A DNA stretch of 64,000 nucleotides from Hyaloperonospora brassicae (GCA_947650285.1 CANTFL010000174.1:124001-188000), one strand, 5' to 3'; positions 48,577 to 61,019 are shown, counted from the first letter of the stretch. The notes: generated by a model not told the origin, from the letters alone. Translations and numbers: made by a program.

Positions 48577-49033
48577 ACGCGAAGATGAGCGACTCCAGCG
48601 CTGGTCGTGCGTTGTTGCCCACTTTTGCGCCTGTAGCAGAAACATACGTGCGAGCAGGAGGGCGCGAGTGGCAGTCGTGTTGGTACATGTGACTGCTACC
48701 GACGTGCCAGTGCCTAGCGCACGTGCTTATCAGTTTCTCTGAATACAGCTTGTTTTTTCTCTAAATGTCGGGGTTCTGCGCGAGTAAATCGGGTTTGGTC
48801 TCTTTTGTGCTAATGTGCACGCGAAAAAAGTGTTTTGTTTTTGTTGTACATTTGTACAAGAGGATCAAAGCGGACAGTCGTAATAATCGCCACGACTTCA
48901 CGTGAGAATCTCAACATGGCTACACTCGACTGCGCTCGTCGACGTTAGTTGCCGACTGGTTCCCAGTTTTATGTGACGCACACGTCCCACTCTGTTGCGA
49001 AAAGTCAGTGTTTAAAACCACAAGAATCACGCA
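48577..49033. other. Intergenic between EGF-like and C2 genes
   Basis: Includes the 3' region of the EGF-like gene (T-rich after 48745) and the promoter of the C2 gene. No further gene is seen. Confidence 0.5.
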
Positions 49034-50645
49034 ATGAGTCACTACCGACGGTCGTCCATGAGTCGCTTGTCTGTCAGCAGCAGCGTAGCAGCGGTACCCA
49101 CTGCGCTGCGCAACGACGCGATTCTGTACTTGACGATCATGTCAGGACGCGAGCTGAAGAACGTGCAGACGCTGGGCGAGCAGGATCCGTATTGCAGCGT
49201 CTATTTGACCACGGGCGGGATCGAGCAGGAGAAGGCAGCGTTTAAAACCGACACACATGACAACGGAGGTACTGACTGCACCAGCTATTAATTGCTTGCG
49301 AGTGGTATAGAGCTTCGGGTGCAGAGCGATTCCATCGAACGGTGCTGATTGGATGAAAGTGTTTGTTGCGTAGGCACACAGCCAATGTGGAATGCCAAGG
49401 GACACGTTCTGATACCTGACATTTCGTCGGACGTCATTCGCTTCCGCGTAAAAAACAACAACTGGGGCAAAAAGTAATGGACATGTGTTTCATACTTTTG
49501 TCGTTGTCGCCGTGCAGCGGACAACGGGAATAGTGGATACACTGACGACCGTGTGTCTGAAATGGCAGTACGGTGATTGGGGAAATCGCACTGGCCATGC
49601 GGGACTTGTCTCGTGGACGGTCGATGGAAAAAGAGTTTGCGCTGACACCTAAGGGGTACCTGAAGGTGCTCATGTACCTCTCGCTCGGTCACGGTGCGTC
49701 GTTGGCTCGACTATATTGGAGAAGGAGTACTGGCAGTGCTGTAACGTTTCGTTTGTTTGTGGGGTGCTAGAAAACCCGACGTCCCAACCGCGTGTGAAGT
49801 TTGGCGAATACCCTCAACACTTTATTCCTGGAAAGACGAAACTGTACGTGGGACTCATCTCTGGCAGCAAGCTGCGTGACATCCAGTCGTTCGGTACGCA
49901 AGACCCGCTCTGCGAGGTGTACATTGGACGCAGTCGCACGCCGTCCGTCAAGGATATGGTGTACAAGACGAAGACTCATGAAAACGGAGGTGGGTGGTGC
50001 TTGCACGTGCGTGTCGTGTGTCAATAACGTGTGTCATGCTACTATCGCAGGCAAGAACCCGCGCTGGATCGAAGGCCTCACGGTCAGTGTTCGATGCATC
50101 GAGCACGACTTTCTCGTGATTCGCGTCATGAACCACAACACTATGATAAAGTGGGTCTTTTGTCGACCGTCGATGGCTGCTCGCCCTCGAACAAACGTCT
50201 AATTTGGTCACTTGTGCGTGTGTGTAGTAAGCTCATTGGGGAGCTGTGCCTCAAGGTCGAACTGCTGATCAGCCGCATGTTCGAAGACAAGAGCTATCCC
50301 ATTGAAGCAGACGATACGATCGTTGGCCAAGTACGACTTCAGCTTGCACTGTTCAACGACGAGATCATGGACGAAGACGAGATCCGCGACTGCGACGTCG
50401 ACGGGTGCTCGTGCGCGTTGACGCAGCCAGTTCGGGCTACAAAAGTCGGCGACGTGCTGATTGACGGCATTTCGCCCCATGGCGTGCAGTATTTGGAAGC
50501 TGGTACTGCCGTACATACTGGATGCGAAATTGCTGGTAATTATGTCATAGATAAGGACGTGTACGAAGGCGATAGCTGGGAAGGTGACAACTTGGACTCG
50601 GAGCCGTCGTCAGGCAGCGACGAGTGGGAAGGCGACGAATTATGA
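49034..50645 (+). CDS. Tandem C2-domain protein, six exons
   Basis: Proposed exons: 49034-49268, 49374-49473, 49569-49693, 49771-49989, 50051-50150, 50228-50645. All introns are GT-AG and join in phase to 398 residues. A Ser/Arg-rich N-terminus precedes C2A (about 29-150: AILYLTIMSGRELK, LGEQDPYCSVYL, VIGEIALAMRDL) and C2B (about 176-262: KLYVGLISGSKLR, FGTQDPLCEVYI, NKLIGELCLKVELL). The tail is acidic (DVYEGDSWEGDNLD). C2 domains bind membranes, often with calcium. The first-loop Asp is present in both, but the second loops (NNNWGKN and MNHNTM) lack the usual paired Asp residues, so calcium binding may be weak or absent. Introns are short (61-105 nt). The gene ends 207 bp before a phosphoinositide phosphatase gene on the same strand. 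Confidence 0.85.
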
Positions 50646-50852
50646 TGGAGTTTTAAACCTAAACGAGCCGTCGCGCAAGAGCTTTTTTTGCAGGGGAAAA
50701 AGCGTTTGTTTTGAGCCATCGATCGCATTGTTTGTCGAAAGAAAGCGTTTGTTTTTAATCGCATTTTATAAAAAATGCGTGAGCTTCTCGGAGAAAAAAG
50801 TAACGTGCCCACGCGACAGCAGTCGAGACAGTAGACACAGATCGACGAAAGG

Positions 50853-53771
50853 ATGTTCAGCGGCAGAGACTCGAGACGAGGCGACAGCGTTCCGTCATTG
50901 ACCAGTCGTAGCAGCGTCGGCGAGGACTCGTGGACCGAAGTGGAGCGACAGGAAATCGATCATGCCGTAAGGAGCGACGTGTTGATGATATTGATCATTA
51001 CCGAACGTGTTTAACACAATTTGTTTTCAATCAGACGTCGTGTGGGTCCGGCGGCATGTGTGTAGTGATGGAGGATCCCGTGGATGTTTTATACAAACAA
51101 GAGACAGTGTACCTGAAAGTGCACGCACTATGCGCTCAGTCGACGCTGCGGCGTGCGGCAGGAGGTCTCACGAAGAAGAAGAAGAAGACAGAGGCGACGA
51201 TGGGGGAGGAGGAGAAGGAACCAATGCGACACACGGACAGTGCAGTGCACGGAACTCTGTTTGTTACCGACTACCGTGTTTTTTTCCTATCGGCTGATGT
51301 GAGTATAAAACACTCTAGTGCTCCTCTCTTGTGTTTTTTTGTTTCGCGTGTGTGCATCGGTGTGTTTTTTACTCATTGTTTGTGCATCGGTTGTCGTAGA
51401 GCTCTCGGGGCAGCAGCAGCAGAGTCGAAATGGACGTCCACTTGACGAACATCGCAGAGCTTACGGAGCTCCACGTAGACGGAACAGTCGGTGCGATGAG
51501 TCAGTTGGAGGTTTCGTGCAAGAACTTTGAGCTCGTGAAGGTCAGCTTCACGGGAGAGACTGTCTCAGGTGACGTGTACGTTAAGCTCAACCAGCTGCTC
51601 ATCAGCACACTCCGGCCTACAGCGTATGCACTCGGTCGTGAGCCAGACAGCTTTGGATGGACGCGGTACGACCCTCAGGCAGAATTCGCTCGCTTGGGGT
51701 TCAAGACACCAAAGAGTGGCAGCCAACTTGGCGGGTTTCGAATCACGCACGTGAACAGCAAGTACACGATGTCTCCGACGTACCCGAGCTCGTTCATAGT
51801 CCCTGCATCCGTGTCAGACGGTGAGTTGCGGAAGATTAGCTATTTCCGTGCTCGTGGGCGTGTGCCGGCTGTGACGTATCGTCACCACAATGAGGCGGTG
51901 GTTGCCAGATGTGCACAGCCGCTTGTAGGGCTTCGGAGAAAGAGGTGCGCCTCTGATGAGGCGTACATGCTTGCGCTACGACGAGAGTGCAAGGGGAAGC
52001 TGCTGTTTGTCGATTGTCGGAATCAGACCAGTGCATACGGGAACATTGCACTAGGTGGAGGGTTTGAAGTGTACGGGTTCGTGGTGTGTACAGAGGACTA
52101 GTTGACATCACCACTGATGAGGTCGTCTGTGTTGGCATACAGTTTGGACTACTACAAGGACACCAACATCATGTTCATGGGGATTGAAAATATTCACTCC
52201 ATGCGAGATTCCATTCGCAAACTGTTCGATCTGATCAAGAACGAAGTACGAGGCAACGAGCGGCCGAATTGGTTGTCATGCCTGGAGGTGCGTATGCATC
52301 TCACAGACCGGAGTTGAGAGTGGAGCTCACTGCGTGGATATGCTCTTATCTTGTCATTTTCCATCTGTAGAGCACACGGTGGCTTGAACACGTGCGTTCT
52401 ATTCTCGTGTCGTGTTCCGTTTGTGTCGGAAAACTTGTCGAGGGGACCAGTTTGATGGTGCACTGTTCGGACGGATGGGACCGCACTGCTCAAATAACAG
52501 CTTTGGTAAAACTATGCGCAGATCCATTTTATCGGACAACAAAGGGATTCCAGGTGTGTAGTGCTTTATGTGCCCGTTGATGGCTAGTCGTGCGCCTGAT
52601 GATTTGAATGATATTGCTTTCAGGTACTTGTCGAACAAGAGTGGTGTGCATTCGGACACCAATTCTGCGCGCGATCGGGAGACGTAGCCGGCCAATCGCG
52701 TTACTGGGAAGATGACAACACATCACCCGTGTTTATGCAGTTCATAGATGCTGTGTGGCAACTGATGCGCCAGTTTCCCTGTTCCTTCGAGTTTAGCGAA
52801 CTATACCTCATTGCTCTGCTGGACGAAGTCTACAGCAAGCGGAGTGGGACCTTTCTTCACGATTGTGAAGAAGCTCGGATGGTTAGCTCATGCATTGAGG
52901 TGTCTCTTGGCTACAGCTTTTTTACTGAACATTGCTGCGTGTGCGTGTACTAGAGATCCCAGGCTGTCGTCCAGTGTACGACCGCATGGACGCTACTTGA
53001 GATGCATCCTCAGGCCACCGATTTTCGCAATCCATTTTTCATGGTGCCTCTCAGTGGTGACGATGAATCGACGTGCAAGTCTCCGTCAGTGCTGCAGTGC
53101 AAATGGCACACGAGCTCGTTGACGATCTGGTCCGCGTTCTATCTGAGGTCGCTGGGGTCGAACCACTCTCGGGTACACCAGGTTCCCTCGCCTTTTCTCG
53201 TTGCGTGTCACGCTGGCTGCGTTGGTGAAGACGACAAGACACTTAACATTGCGTGTTGTGTTGATGTATATTGCTACAGGAGGCTTGGGCCAAGGAGCTA
53301 CAGATCACCCAGCGCGAGTTGCACGATCAGCTGAGTGCCGCCCATCAGCGGTTGCAGTCTCAAGTGGAGCAGAACGCAGATCTCCATAGTGAGTTGGAAC
53401 AGCTACGTCAAGAGCGTGCACAGTTGCACCGGTTGCTGGAGGGGGAGGTGTATAGTGACACACCGAATGGGTTGCTGGTGCACGAAGAGGACGAGACTGA
53501 AGACGGTGTGTTGCTCAGTGTAACGCCCGTCAGCAAGAGTCGCACGACGTTGGAAGCCACTAGCCACATTGGTGGCTCGAACACGTTTGGAGCAAGTGGA
53601 GCCAAGATGTACTCGACTACTGGCGTTGGCTGTTTCTTGGGTGGGTCCATGAGTCTGGAGTTTGACATTTTGCCGACGTACTTTGACCGCACTCGGCACG
53701 AGTCTCGACCCACGCGCTTAGCACCGCCAAGCAACAACGTGCACAATGAGGTCTTTGCTGCGCCCATATGA
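50853..53771 (+). CDS. Myotubularin-type phosphoinositide 3-phosphatase, eight exons
   Basis: Proposed exons: 50853-50966, 51035-51298, 51400-52070, 52143-52287, 52371-52553, 52624-52881, 52975-53172, 53280-53771; total 774 residues, all GT-AG and in phase. Exons 2-3 hold a GRAM/PH-like domain (GTLFVTDYRVFFLSAD). The phosphatase domain includes LLFVDCRNQTSAYGN, GGGFE, FMGIENIHSMRDS and the Cys-x5-Arg signature HCSDGWDRT with Cys430 and Arg436. RNPFF-like DFRNPFF follows, and the C-terminal exon begins with a coiled coil (about residues 616-667) before a low-complexity tail. The family removes the 3-phosphate from PtdIns3P and PtdIns(3,5)P2 on endosomes. Catalytic residues are present, so an active enzyme is expected. 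The exon 3-4 boundary was chosen because it restores the GGGFE to IENIH spacing. Confidence 0.88.
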
Positions 53772-55519
53772 TGAGGTGCACATCAATGCAGGAGCTCATG
53801 CCGTATCTACGTGTACACAGCATTCCACCCCTTTCGCGCACCAGGGGCTGACCTCCGCCAGTTGTGCGACAAGATCACTTCCAGTGGCAGCCCCAGCATG
53901 TCTACACACAGTGGTCAAGAAACAACTGGTCGTTCGTACTTCTTGACCATCCGGAGTCCCGAATGTCATCAGGGATGGTGATTGTCTTTCGAGAAAGCCA
54001 TATGTAGCAGACAAAGCGCGCACGGAGAAGAGACGCACGCGTGCGTTGATTGTTTGCATGGGACAAAAGGTCAGACAAGCCACGTTTACACCTTCTGGTT
54101 CTTGTCAGCTTTGCATTTGATCGATGTCTGCCTTTGTTGTCAATTCCCTGACGATCGATACCCATTGCATTCACAGCGGAAAACGACTTTGACAAGGAAA
54201 TGCTGATCGGCCCCACCGCTCGCCAGAAAACGAAGTGCAGATCGATCCCAAAGTATATCTTGTCCCTGAAAAGACTCGAAATGAAGTGCACAGAAACATT
54301 GCAACTTACTTGAGCCTTCGTTGTCGCTTCGCGTATCATGTGACAACTCCATAGCAGCGATGTACATATCTTTTTACGGGTCCGATGCACTCTGTGAATG
54401 GTCATTTTGTCTGTCGCTAGGACACGCGCACTCTCTTTCCGTCCCGCGATTCTCGCTCTTGTTGACGAAGCACACGTCGCAGCAGCCTCGTGAGACCCGC
54501 ACAAACCAGTCGAGCATCGGCTACTGTCGTGATGAGCCGCGCGTTGCTGCATTCCATACGGACTGCGATTGGAACCCATCGGTAGAAAAGGGCGAGATGA
54601 ACAAGGAAGCAAGGGACCAAACGGATGGCACGACTGCGTGCATCCCGAAGCCTTACACAGCGTCAACGATAGCGCTGGGAAACAGATCAAGTGGCGCAGC
54701 TGGCTACCATGGCCATGCACCAGACGCTTTGGAAAAGCTGGTTTTTAAGAATCGACATGACGGAGAAGGATGTCCTGAATCCAGCTGCATCGGAGAATTC
54801 TACGCACGACATACATTCAATAGCCAGTGCCTTCGGGACCGGAAACTAGTACGCGATCATATCCAGGGGGCGGCTGCAAAGGGCGGAGCAGATTCCTGGT
54901 CAATGTAGCGTTTCGGTGACGATCTTCTAGCTCCACTACGCTCATTGGCCACCGTGACCCCGAACAAACTTCGCGATGGTACTAAGTATGAACGTAACGT
55001 AGGGCGCAGACGATGAATAGGTCGTTCGCTTTTTGACGTTAGATTGACCTCCACCGTCGGGCTCACCTTTGACATTCATGTCGCACAACGAGGCAGATGA
55101 ACGAACTTACTGCGCCGTCCAAGTGCTATGTGCAAACGTAGATTGTGCTTGTTCTGCACAATAGATACACTAAATCAGAGTTAGATATGTGCGCTTCCAG
55201 TGTCAATTACTGCGCAATCTTTCATGTTTCATCACTTGGTACGCTTCACGACGCTTTAACGGTGGTGTCATATCCACGCTTTAACCCTTCACATCCGAAA
55301 GCAGCACTCATGTTTAGGTAGTGCTGGGCACATTCGACTACTAACGACGCGCATAACGTCAAGACGGTCGATGCTTTCGAGCTAGCCGATATCTCTAACG
55401 TACAAGTAAGAAAAGGTTCGATACGGAGACCTGAGATATCGACTCAAACACGCATTACGTGCAACAAGGGACATCCATCCATTACCTTTGATGTCGCCAA
55501 TCGAGATCCATTATCATCA
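53772..55519. other. Region downstream of the phosphatase, no confident gene
   Basis: A 272-codon minus-strand frame (53902-54720) and a 195-codon plus-strand frame (54321-54908) overlap, and neither has a recognisable domain. The minus strand has a good donor (GTAAGT after the codons MYIAAMELSHDTRSDNEGS starting at 54367) and a CAG acceptor near 54279, so a small spliced minus-strand gene at about 53900-54370 is possible but unproven. From about 55000 on the sequence is AT-richer and unassigned up to the LTR-like boundary at 55520. Confidence 0.35.
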
Positions 55520-55760
55520 TGTAACGCGGTGATCCCCGTTACGTTGACATTATAAATGCGAACATTACCTCAGCTGACAATATTGTAGAGTATTGCTGTA
55601 AAAGGTAATGTTCAGTATATTCTGCGATTTGGTTGATAATGGCACATGTATCAATCAACAAGCGACCAATGAATGAATGAAAGACGCGCGCACCGGGTGG
55701 TGAGTAAACAGTTACAGTTCAGGCTTGAACAGCATTTAGATGCGATTCATTCAGCGTTGA
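55520..55760 (+). repeat. Relic LTR of the old-element subfamily
   Basis: It starts TGTAACGCGGTGATCC, compared with TGTAACGGGGTGATCC in the old element read in its sense direction. It keeps the AACATTACC/GGTAATGTT hairpin and the GACGCGCGC block. The right end is indistinct. Confidence 0.6.
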
Positions 55761-56557
55761 ACAACGTCCATTCACATGACTAATCACAACACATACAGCT
55801 CTCTTTTTCCATTCTACTATCGTGTTCCTTACGCGCATAAGCTTCTCATGGGCGTTCGTGTGCGTGTACGTGATGTCTCAGCGCACCTGCCTACACTATT
55901 GTCCGTGTGAGCTTGCTTTATGCCATGTGTAGCACAAGCGCGGGTCCCCGTTGCACCAGACTGATAGTTGCTGCGACGTAGCAGGCGAGAGATAAAGCTA
56001 TGTGCTACATCAGACACCTTGCTCGAAACTTAGCTGACTCGGCACCCTACGCCTATACTGATGACACAACAAATTATATACGCTGATGACAGTGCAGACG
56101 GGTGTACGCCGAAATATCCGACCATGGTAGTGTAGAGGAAGCGCAGTCAGCTGAACAGTAACACATAGTTGCATGGAAGAAGAGAGCGGTGTTGAATATG
56201 GTTGGGTCATCCAATAAGGTATCGTCCAGACCTTGCTTGAACGATATTGAGGTACAACATGCACGTTGGCATCTTGCTCACCACCCCTTCCGCGCGTTTC
56301 GCACGAGTTCGTGGATTCGTCGACCAATGTAATGGCCCATAGCTGCCAGTGAGTAGTGTGCCGCCAACTACGAAGCATACTACCGCCAAATGTGTACTAT
56401 TCTTGAGAACGTTTGCTAGAAAGATATCCATGATTGTTGCCGCTGCAATACCATATTTCGATATCATCCGCGTAACTAATACTCCTGGACATCTCCGCCA
56501 TTACAATATATTCGCATTGTCATTTGGGTTGGTGTCAATATTGTGGAACAGGGTCAC

Positions 56558-56998
56558 TGTTACTGCTAGCCCGTTACATGACATTGTCATTAAGAAGAAG
56601 ATGACAGTAAAGAATATGACGTTGAATATTCTTTTACAACATCACTAAGTATAGTGATATTGTTGGGATGACCGAAGGGTCTACTCATTGTTTGATATTG
56701 AGATGACATTAACCCACCATTCGCTGCTAGACGCGCACAATGGGTGGTGAGTAGACGTCATCATACGTTTGGTTAGAGTAATATAATTAAGTCGGGAAGA
56801 ACAAGAGAAACAAGAGTTATATGACATATTTGTATTAAATAACAGTTTCACTTTTACCACGACCAGAGTCTTCACCGTAATCTTTTCTACCTTCCTCTGT
56901 GAAACTCTACACCTAGCTCGGCACTGACAGTCACCGTTGTCAGTGAAATCTACCTCCGGACTAGTTGACCAGTACGTAGTTGTCGGTACCCTGTTACA
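56558..56998 (+). repeat. Relic solo LTR of the young-element family
   Basis: It is recognisable from TGTTACTGCTAGCCCGTTACA to CCCTGTTACA, with the blocks TGACAGTAAAGAATATGACG, ATCACTAAGTATAGTGAT and the GACGCGCACAATG motif. No primer-binding site or gag follows, so it is a decayed solo LTR. Confidence 0.7.
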
Positions 56999-57174
56999 GT
57001 CACCCCACTGAATATTGTGTACCTTGTTGGCAACGTCGGTCACTGTCACTAAAGCAATACGACGGCCACGTTTTTACGAGCGACACTGTTGTGTACATAG
57101 TCAATGTGGAGTGCAGTCTTGAGTATCACGGCCCACGTTGAGTCTGTCTAAAGACAGCGTGATGCGTAAAGATG

Positions 57175-57955
57175 CGATTTTCCCATTTACTACGGGCAAC
57201 GCTTCGTGCAGGACTGTCGATCGTCGGTCTCGTTCCTCCTTCCGAGGTGCTGAGGGTTTTTTTCGTACGCGGTACTTGCTGAGTTCGTCGACACTGCACA
57301 AGCGGTCGCGGCCAGCTCCGATACTCCACAACTTGCGGGTGCTCCCCACCTGCACTCTACATCGGTCAATATGTTGCTTGTTGCACACTTCTGAGATCGA
57401 GGAGAGCTGTCGGTTTTGCCAGGTGCCACCCGCAAACGCAAAAATCAATTACCATTCATCGGGATCTTCGCCGCACCTCCCACGACCGAATGTAAGTCTT
57501 CATTTGTCACGCTGGCCAAGCGAAGACTCTCATCGAGTCAATGAATTTATAATTTTTCAGCGAAGGCTCGTAGCCTGCACTATGAGACCCACTTTTGCAC
57601 CTATGAACCAAATGTCACGTAGATGGCTTCGCTTCCGTGCAAGTTATGCTGTCGAGTTGTCTTTGCGAGCAGGACTGACACGAAATCGTTTATACACTTG
57701 AGCAGCGCCCACTGCATCATCGATAGCGAGCGTGCTGCAGAGCTGAAGGGTGTGGTAAGACGGCGGCATCTGAAGCGCGTACAGTCAGCGTCTATGCACC
57801 CGAGTCGAACAATGACTCAGAACGCGGCACTTCATCTTTGCAGACGGCGCATCTATCGAACGGATATGCAGTAGCTGTGGAGCGGTCTATGGAGCTATAA
57901 AGGGCTCCCTTTTTGCTGCACACGCTAGACTTGTTTGCCTTCTCAAACATACATA
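57175..57955. other. Unassigned flank of the pogo element
   Basis: Overlapping frames occur on both strands (plus 57138-57701 of 187 codons, minus 57101-57448 of 115 codons), without a recognisable domain. Balanced composition suggests either could be a gene fragment; none is supported. Confidence 0.3.
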
Positions 57956-57978
57956 CAGTCTTCCCTCTGCTAAGTTAT
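57956..57978 (+). repeat. Left terminal inverted repeat
   Basis: 23 bp beginning CAGTCTTCCCTCTGC, preceded by TA. Confidence 0.95.
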
Positions 57979-58191
57979 CCCCGGCTACGGAATAACCTCC
58001 GGTAAGTTATAGGATTCGGTCTCCACCGACCTCGTTCTATGGTGACTACGGAATGAGTTATACGGAATAGCCTGAGGGCCAAATACAACTTATCAGAGGG
58101 AATATTTTTGTCCGCCGTGAGCAGAAATATTGTACGCAGAACCTTTTTTTTGTTATTCACTGCAAGAAAGGAGTGGAAAGAGGAGAGGAAA

Positions 58192-59990
58192 CTACTTCAG
58201 CCAGGAATCAAGTGTGGTCTGAGTGGTGCTCGCACTACGGAGATCAGCTTGGACTTGGCGAAGGGTGCGGTGAGCTATACGACGGGACTCCTGAGAAAGG
58301 TCGAGAAGGGCGATGGATAGACTAAGGCTGGCAAGCTTTTCAGCCTTCGAATGCTTTTCCACCTCCTCCTCCGCCTCAGCAGCACCTTCCTCCTCCCCAT
58401 ACGGATCCTCAACAAGCTTGATGATTTCGGCATCGGTCAGCTCCGCATGCGCCGTCTCCTCCTCCTCAGCCGGATTGAAAAGAGAAGCGATCGACATGGG
58501 ATTGCGGAGCGGGAGCCTTTCCAGCGCCGAAACAAGATCCTGTTCCACGCGCTGCTCCTCTACTGCAGCAGCTGTTGCCTCCTGCTGGGCCTGCTGGCCA
58601 ACAGTGCCGGCTTCGTTTTCACCCCCACCAGTCGGCAGAGCCGGACCGTCCATGAGTCCCGTATGACGGAAGCAGTTGGCGATTGTGGCACTGGAAATCT
58701 CGCTCCACGCAGCCAGCGACCAACGCATGGCCGTGAGCTGATCAACCTTGTAAAGGTTGGTTTCTCCGCGCTCGTCACGGTCCGAGGCATTCTGCAGATG
58801 CAGCCGGCGGTAGTGCCTCTTGAATGCGGCAATGATCCCAGTATCCATGGGTTGGACCTTTGAAGTCGTATTAGGAGGAAGAGCCTGGACCGTGATGTTG
58901 GTGAGTTCCAGGTCAGCAACAATGTGTGAAGGAGCGTTGTCCATGAGAAGCAGGATTTTTTATCCTTTTGCTGTGGTCAACGCGTTAGTCAAACCTCATT
59001 TACTGTACCACAACGATGATGTTCAAGGCATGCCCCAAATTACCTTCATACTTTTGTCGACGTCTCCCAGCCATTCTTGGAAGAGTATGCCAGTCATCCA
59101 GGCTTTCTTGTTGTTGCGGTAAAGAAAGCCCAGTCGCTCAGCTGTCTTGCACTCAAAACACCGCGGCTTTTTGGCGTGTCCAATGAAGAACGGCGGGAGT
59201 TTGTCGGATCCATCAGCGTTTGCCGTGAGAGCAACTGTGATGCGCGTCTAGAATAGTTGTTAGTGTCAGAGAAACGCAGGAAACCAAGATGAGAGCAATA
59301 ATGTACCTTGTCTTTTTTAAACCCTTCGACCTCTTGCTGGGCAATCGTTCTGTCGGGCGTCATACTGTAGAACAATCCTGAACAGAAAGTGAGCCTTTGA
59401 GATGCTTCTGTACTGTACAATGAGTACAGTACTGTACTGTATTCTCAGACCTACCAGTTTCGTCCATGTTGTACACGTCACGTGGAGTATAACCAGCAAC
59501 CACGGCCTTGAGGTGTGGAAGACCCTCCTCTAGAGCGCCCATATCTGCTGAGCCACTCTCGCCATGAATGCGGACAGCTCGCAGTTTGTGGCGCTGCTGG
59601 AATTTGTGGAGCCACCCATTCGAAAAGCGGATGTTTTCCTCCGAGGCGCCCATTGATCCCGCAAAAGTCTGAGCCTTGGCCCGTGTGATATCTCCAGTGA
59701 GAGCGACCCCACGGTGCTGGCATTGCAAGACCCAGAAGACGACGGCCTCCTCCACAGCTGGGTGCTGGACAGTCCGAGGACGCTTAGCGCTGAGGTTAGT
59801 GGTGTCCATTGCCTCAAGCTCCTTCCTTTTTTTTGATGATTTAGCTGATCGCTGCCTGGGAAAGTGCCTTCTGGAGGTCAAAGGCGTCCTTTGTCCAAGC
59901 CGCCAGGGCAGTCTGGGTGATGCGCGGGTTAGCATCCTGGTGCTTGCAGATGCGCAGCTTCTGCTCGTTGGTAAGACGTATCTGCGACAT
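58192..59990 (-). pseudogene. Pogo-like transposase, three introns, single-base lesions
   Basis: From the ATG at 59988-59990 (MSQIRLTNEQKLRICKHQ), a psq/CENP-B helix-turn-helix is followed by a Tc5-type DNA-binding part (RFSNGWLHKFQQRHKLRA). The first catalytic Asp is in YNMDETG, the second in LLMDNAPSH and the third in KVQPMDTG, with 31 residues between the last two. GT-AG introns fit at 59378-59454 (77 nt) and between GFKKDK (near 59310) and an acceptor near 59251, restoring the typical family sequence. A third intron near 58970-59035 leaves the frame off by one in a run of A before LLLMDN. Near 59845 there is an in-frame TAA and one extra A in a run of eight. The C-terminal part is Glu/Ala-rich. 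It is probably inactive unless the A-run differences are sequence errors. Confidence 0.82.
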
Positions 59991-60242
59991 CTGTTGTGAG
60001 TGAGCAAGGTACAGTTGGTGGAACTTCTTAACCAGAGATAGCAAAATCACCAGAGACTGGTAGGGCAATTAAAATCACAAAATCGTCAAAGGGCACGTGA
60101 CACGTGACAGACAGGTTTTGGAAGCCTGGAGGTTTGTTGCGTTTTTGATTCTTTAATTAATTAAATTAATAATTTTTCCGCAGCATATCTCTGCTATGGA
60201 ATAACCTCTGCTATGTTATAAGATTTGCCTTCCACCAAGTCT

Positions 60243-60265
60243 ATAACTTAGCAGAGGGAAGACTG
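60243..60265 (-). repeat. Right terminal inverted repeat
   Basis: Exact inverse of the left repeat, followed by TA. Confidence 0.95.
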
Positions 60266-61012
60266 TACGTACATATATGCGCCTGTCAAGTAAGCCACAT
60301 GGGCCACAATCGCGCGGCATTGGTACGACTCAGTCAGTGTGCGGTACGGCACTTCAGTGGAATCGTACCTTCTTTCCACACATAGCGCTCTTTCTCGGCC
60401 AGTTGTAGTTCTTCGTGACCATCTGGAGCCCCTGGTGCACTGGCGACCATATGCCGAGGCACGCCATGAGACATGCGACGCGATCGTCACGATGCACAAA
60501 AGACGCTGCCATGCGTTGCTTGTCGAGCGACATGGGGTCAGACCGGGCACTCAAGACTCTGCCCTGTCGTCATCATAGCTGCAGGTCCCATCAGCTAGCA
60601 TCTCGTTGGGGCGACTGACGCCGAGGGAGTTCGGCCGTGGCAACAAACGGCTCAGAAAAGGTATGCAGGCTAGCCTTGTCGCTTCGTAGCGGTCGATTTG
60701 ATCTCGCACGGCGTGGTCGACAGTACCTCGCTGAGACGATGCGACCTCAAATCACGGTGCTAGAGCATGGCGACATGTAAGCACGGTTCCAGACCAGGTC
60801 AATGACTCTTCTCTGACGAGATGGTGGGGTCGACGATTCAATTTGATCGCTGTTTGGCGCAGTAATTGGTATGGACACCACCACTTGCGCTGGAAAAAAG
60901 GCGGGAAAAGATGTGCCCGGTCTGGTCCCATCGTGCACTCTCTATCGCTCAATGACCACGCAATGACTCGTCCATAGCGACAGGCTTTTCAAGGAGCAGC
61001 TCAGTACACTCA
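60266..61012. other. Intergenic between pogo element and effector
   Basis: An 80-codon plus-strand frame (60339-60578) and minus-strand frames overlap with no recognisable domain. No gene supported; the right part is presumably the effector's promoter region. Confidence 0.35.
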
Positions 61013-61019
61013 GTCACGT

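Larger units (their letters stand above)
55520..57174 (+). repeat. Long direct repeat, copy 1 (starts at an LTR terminus)
   Basis: From 55545 to 57174 this sequence reappears without visible difference at 62371-64000 (offset 6826) and may extend further, since the second copy is cut by the window end. The first 25 bases (from TGTAACGCGGTGATCC) are homologous but diverged between the copies, and upstream there is no similarity. The repeat contains two relic gypsy LTRs in plus orientation but no recognisable gene. Confidence 0.9.
57956..60265 (-). mobile_element. Pogo/Tigger-like DNA transposon with intact ends
   Basis: Perfect 23-bp terminal inverted repeats (starting CAGTCTTCCCTCTGC at 57956 and inverted at 60243-60265) are flanked by TA on both sides (57954-57955 and 60266-60267), the target duplication of the Tc1/mariner superfamily. 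A partial internal TIR-like copy (ACTTATCAGAGGGAA) lies near 58087, and subterminal repeats (GGAATAACCTC) occur at both ends. Inside is a minus-strand transposase with a CENP-B-type DNA-binding region and a DDxD catalytic domain. The element is 2310 bp with intact ends but a damaged transposase. Confidence 0.9.

Noticed and set aside
47421..48688. Long minus-strand frames (325 and 284 codons) opposite the EGF-like gene
   Set aside because: They mirror GC-rich codon use and the 18-bp repeat of the sense gene; low-complexity Ala/Arg or Ser/Thr content and no domain.
52069..52101. Alternative 33-nt intron in the phosphatase gene
   Set aside because: Too short and it inserts extra residues between GGGFE and IENIH; the 72-nt intron 52071-52142 fits the family better.
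53902..54720. 272-codon minus-strand frame downstream of the phosphatase
   Set aside because: No recognisable domain, mixed frames, and an overlapping plus-strand frame; kept only as a possible spliced gene in the regional note.
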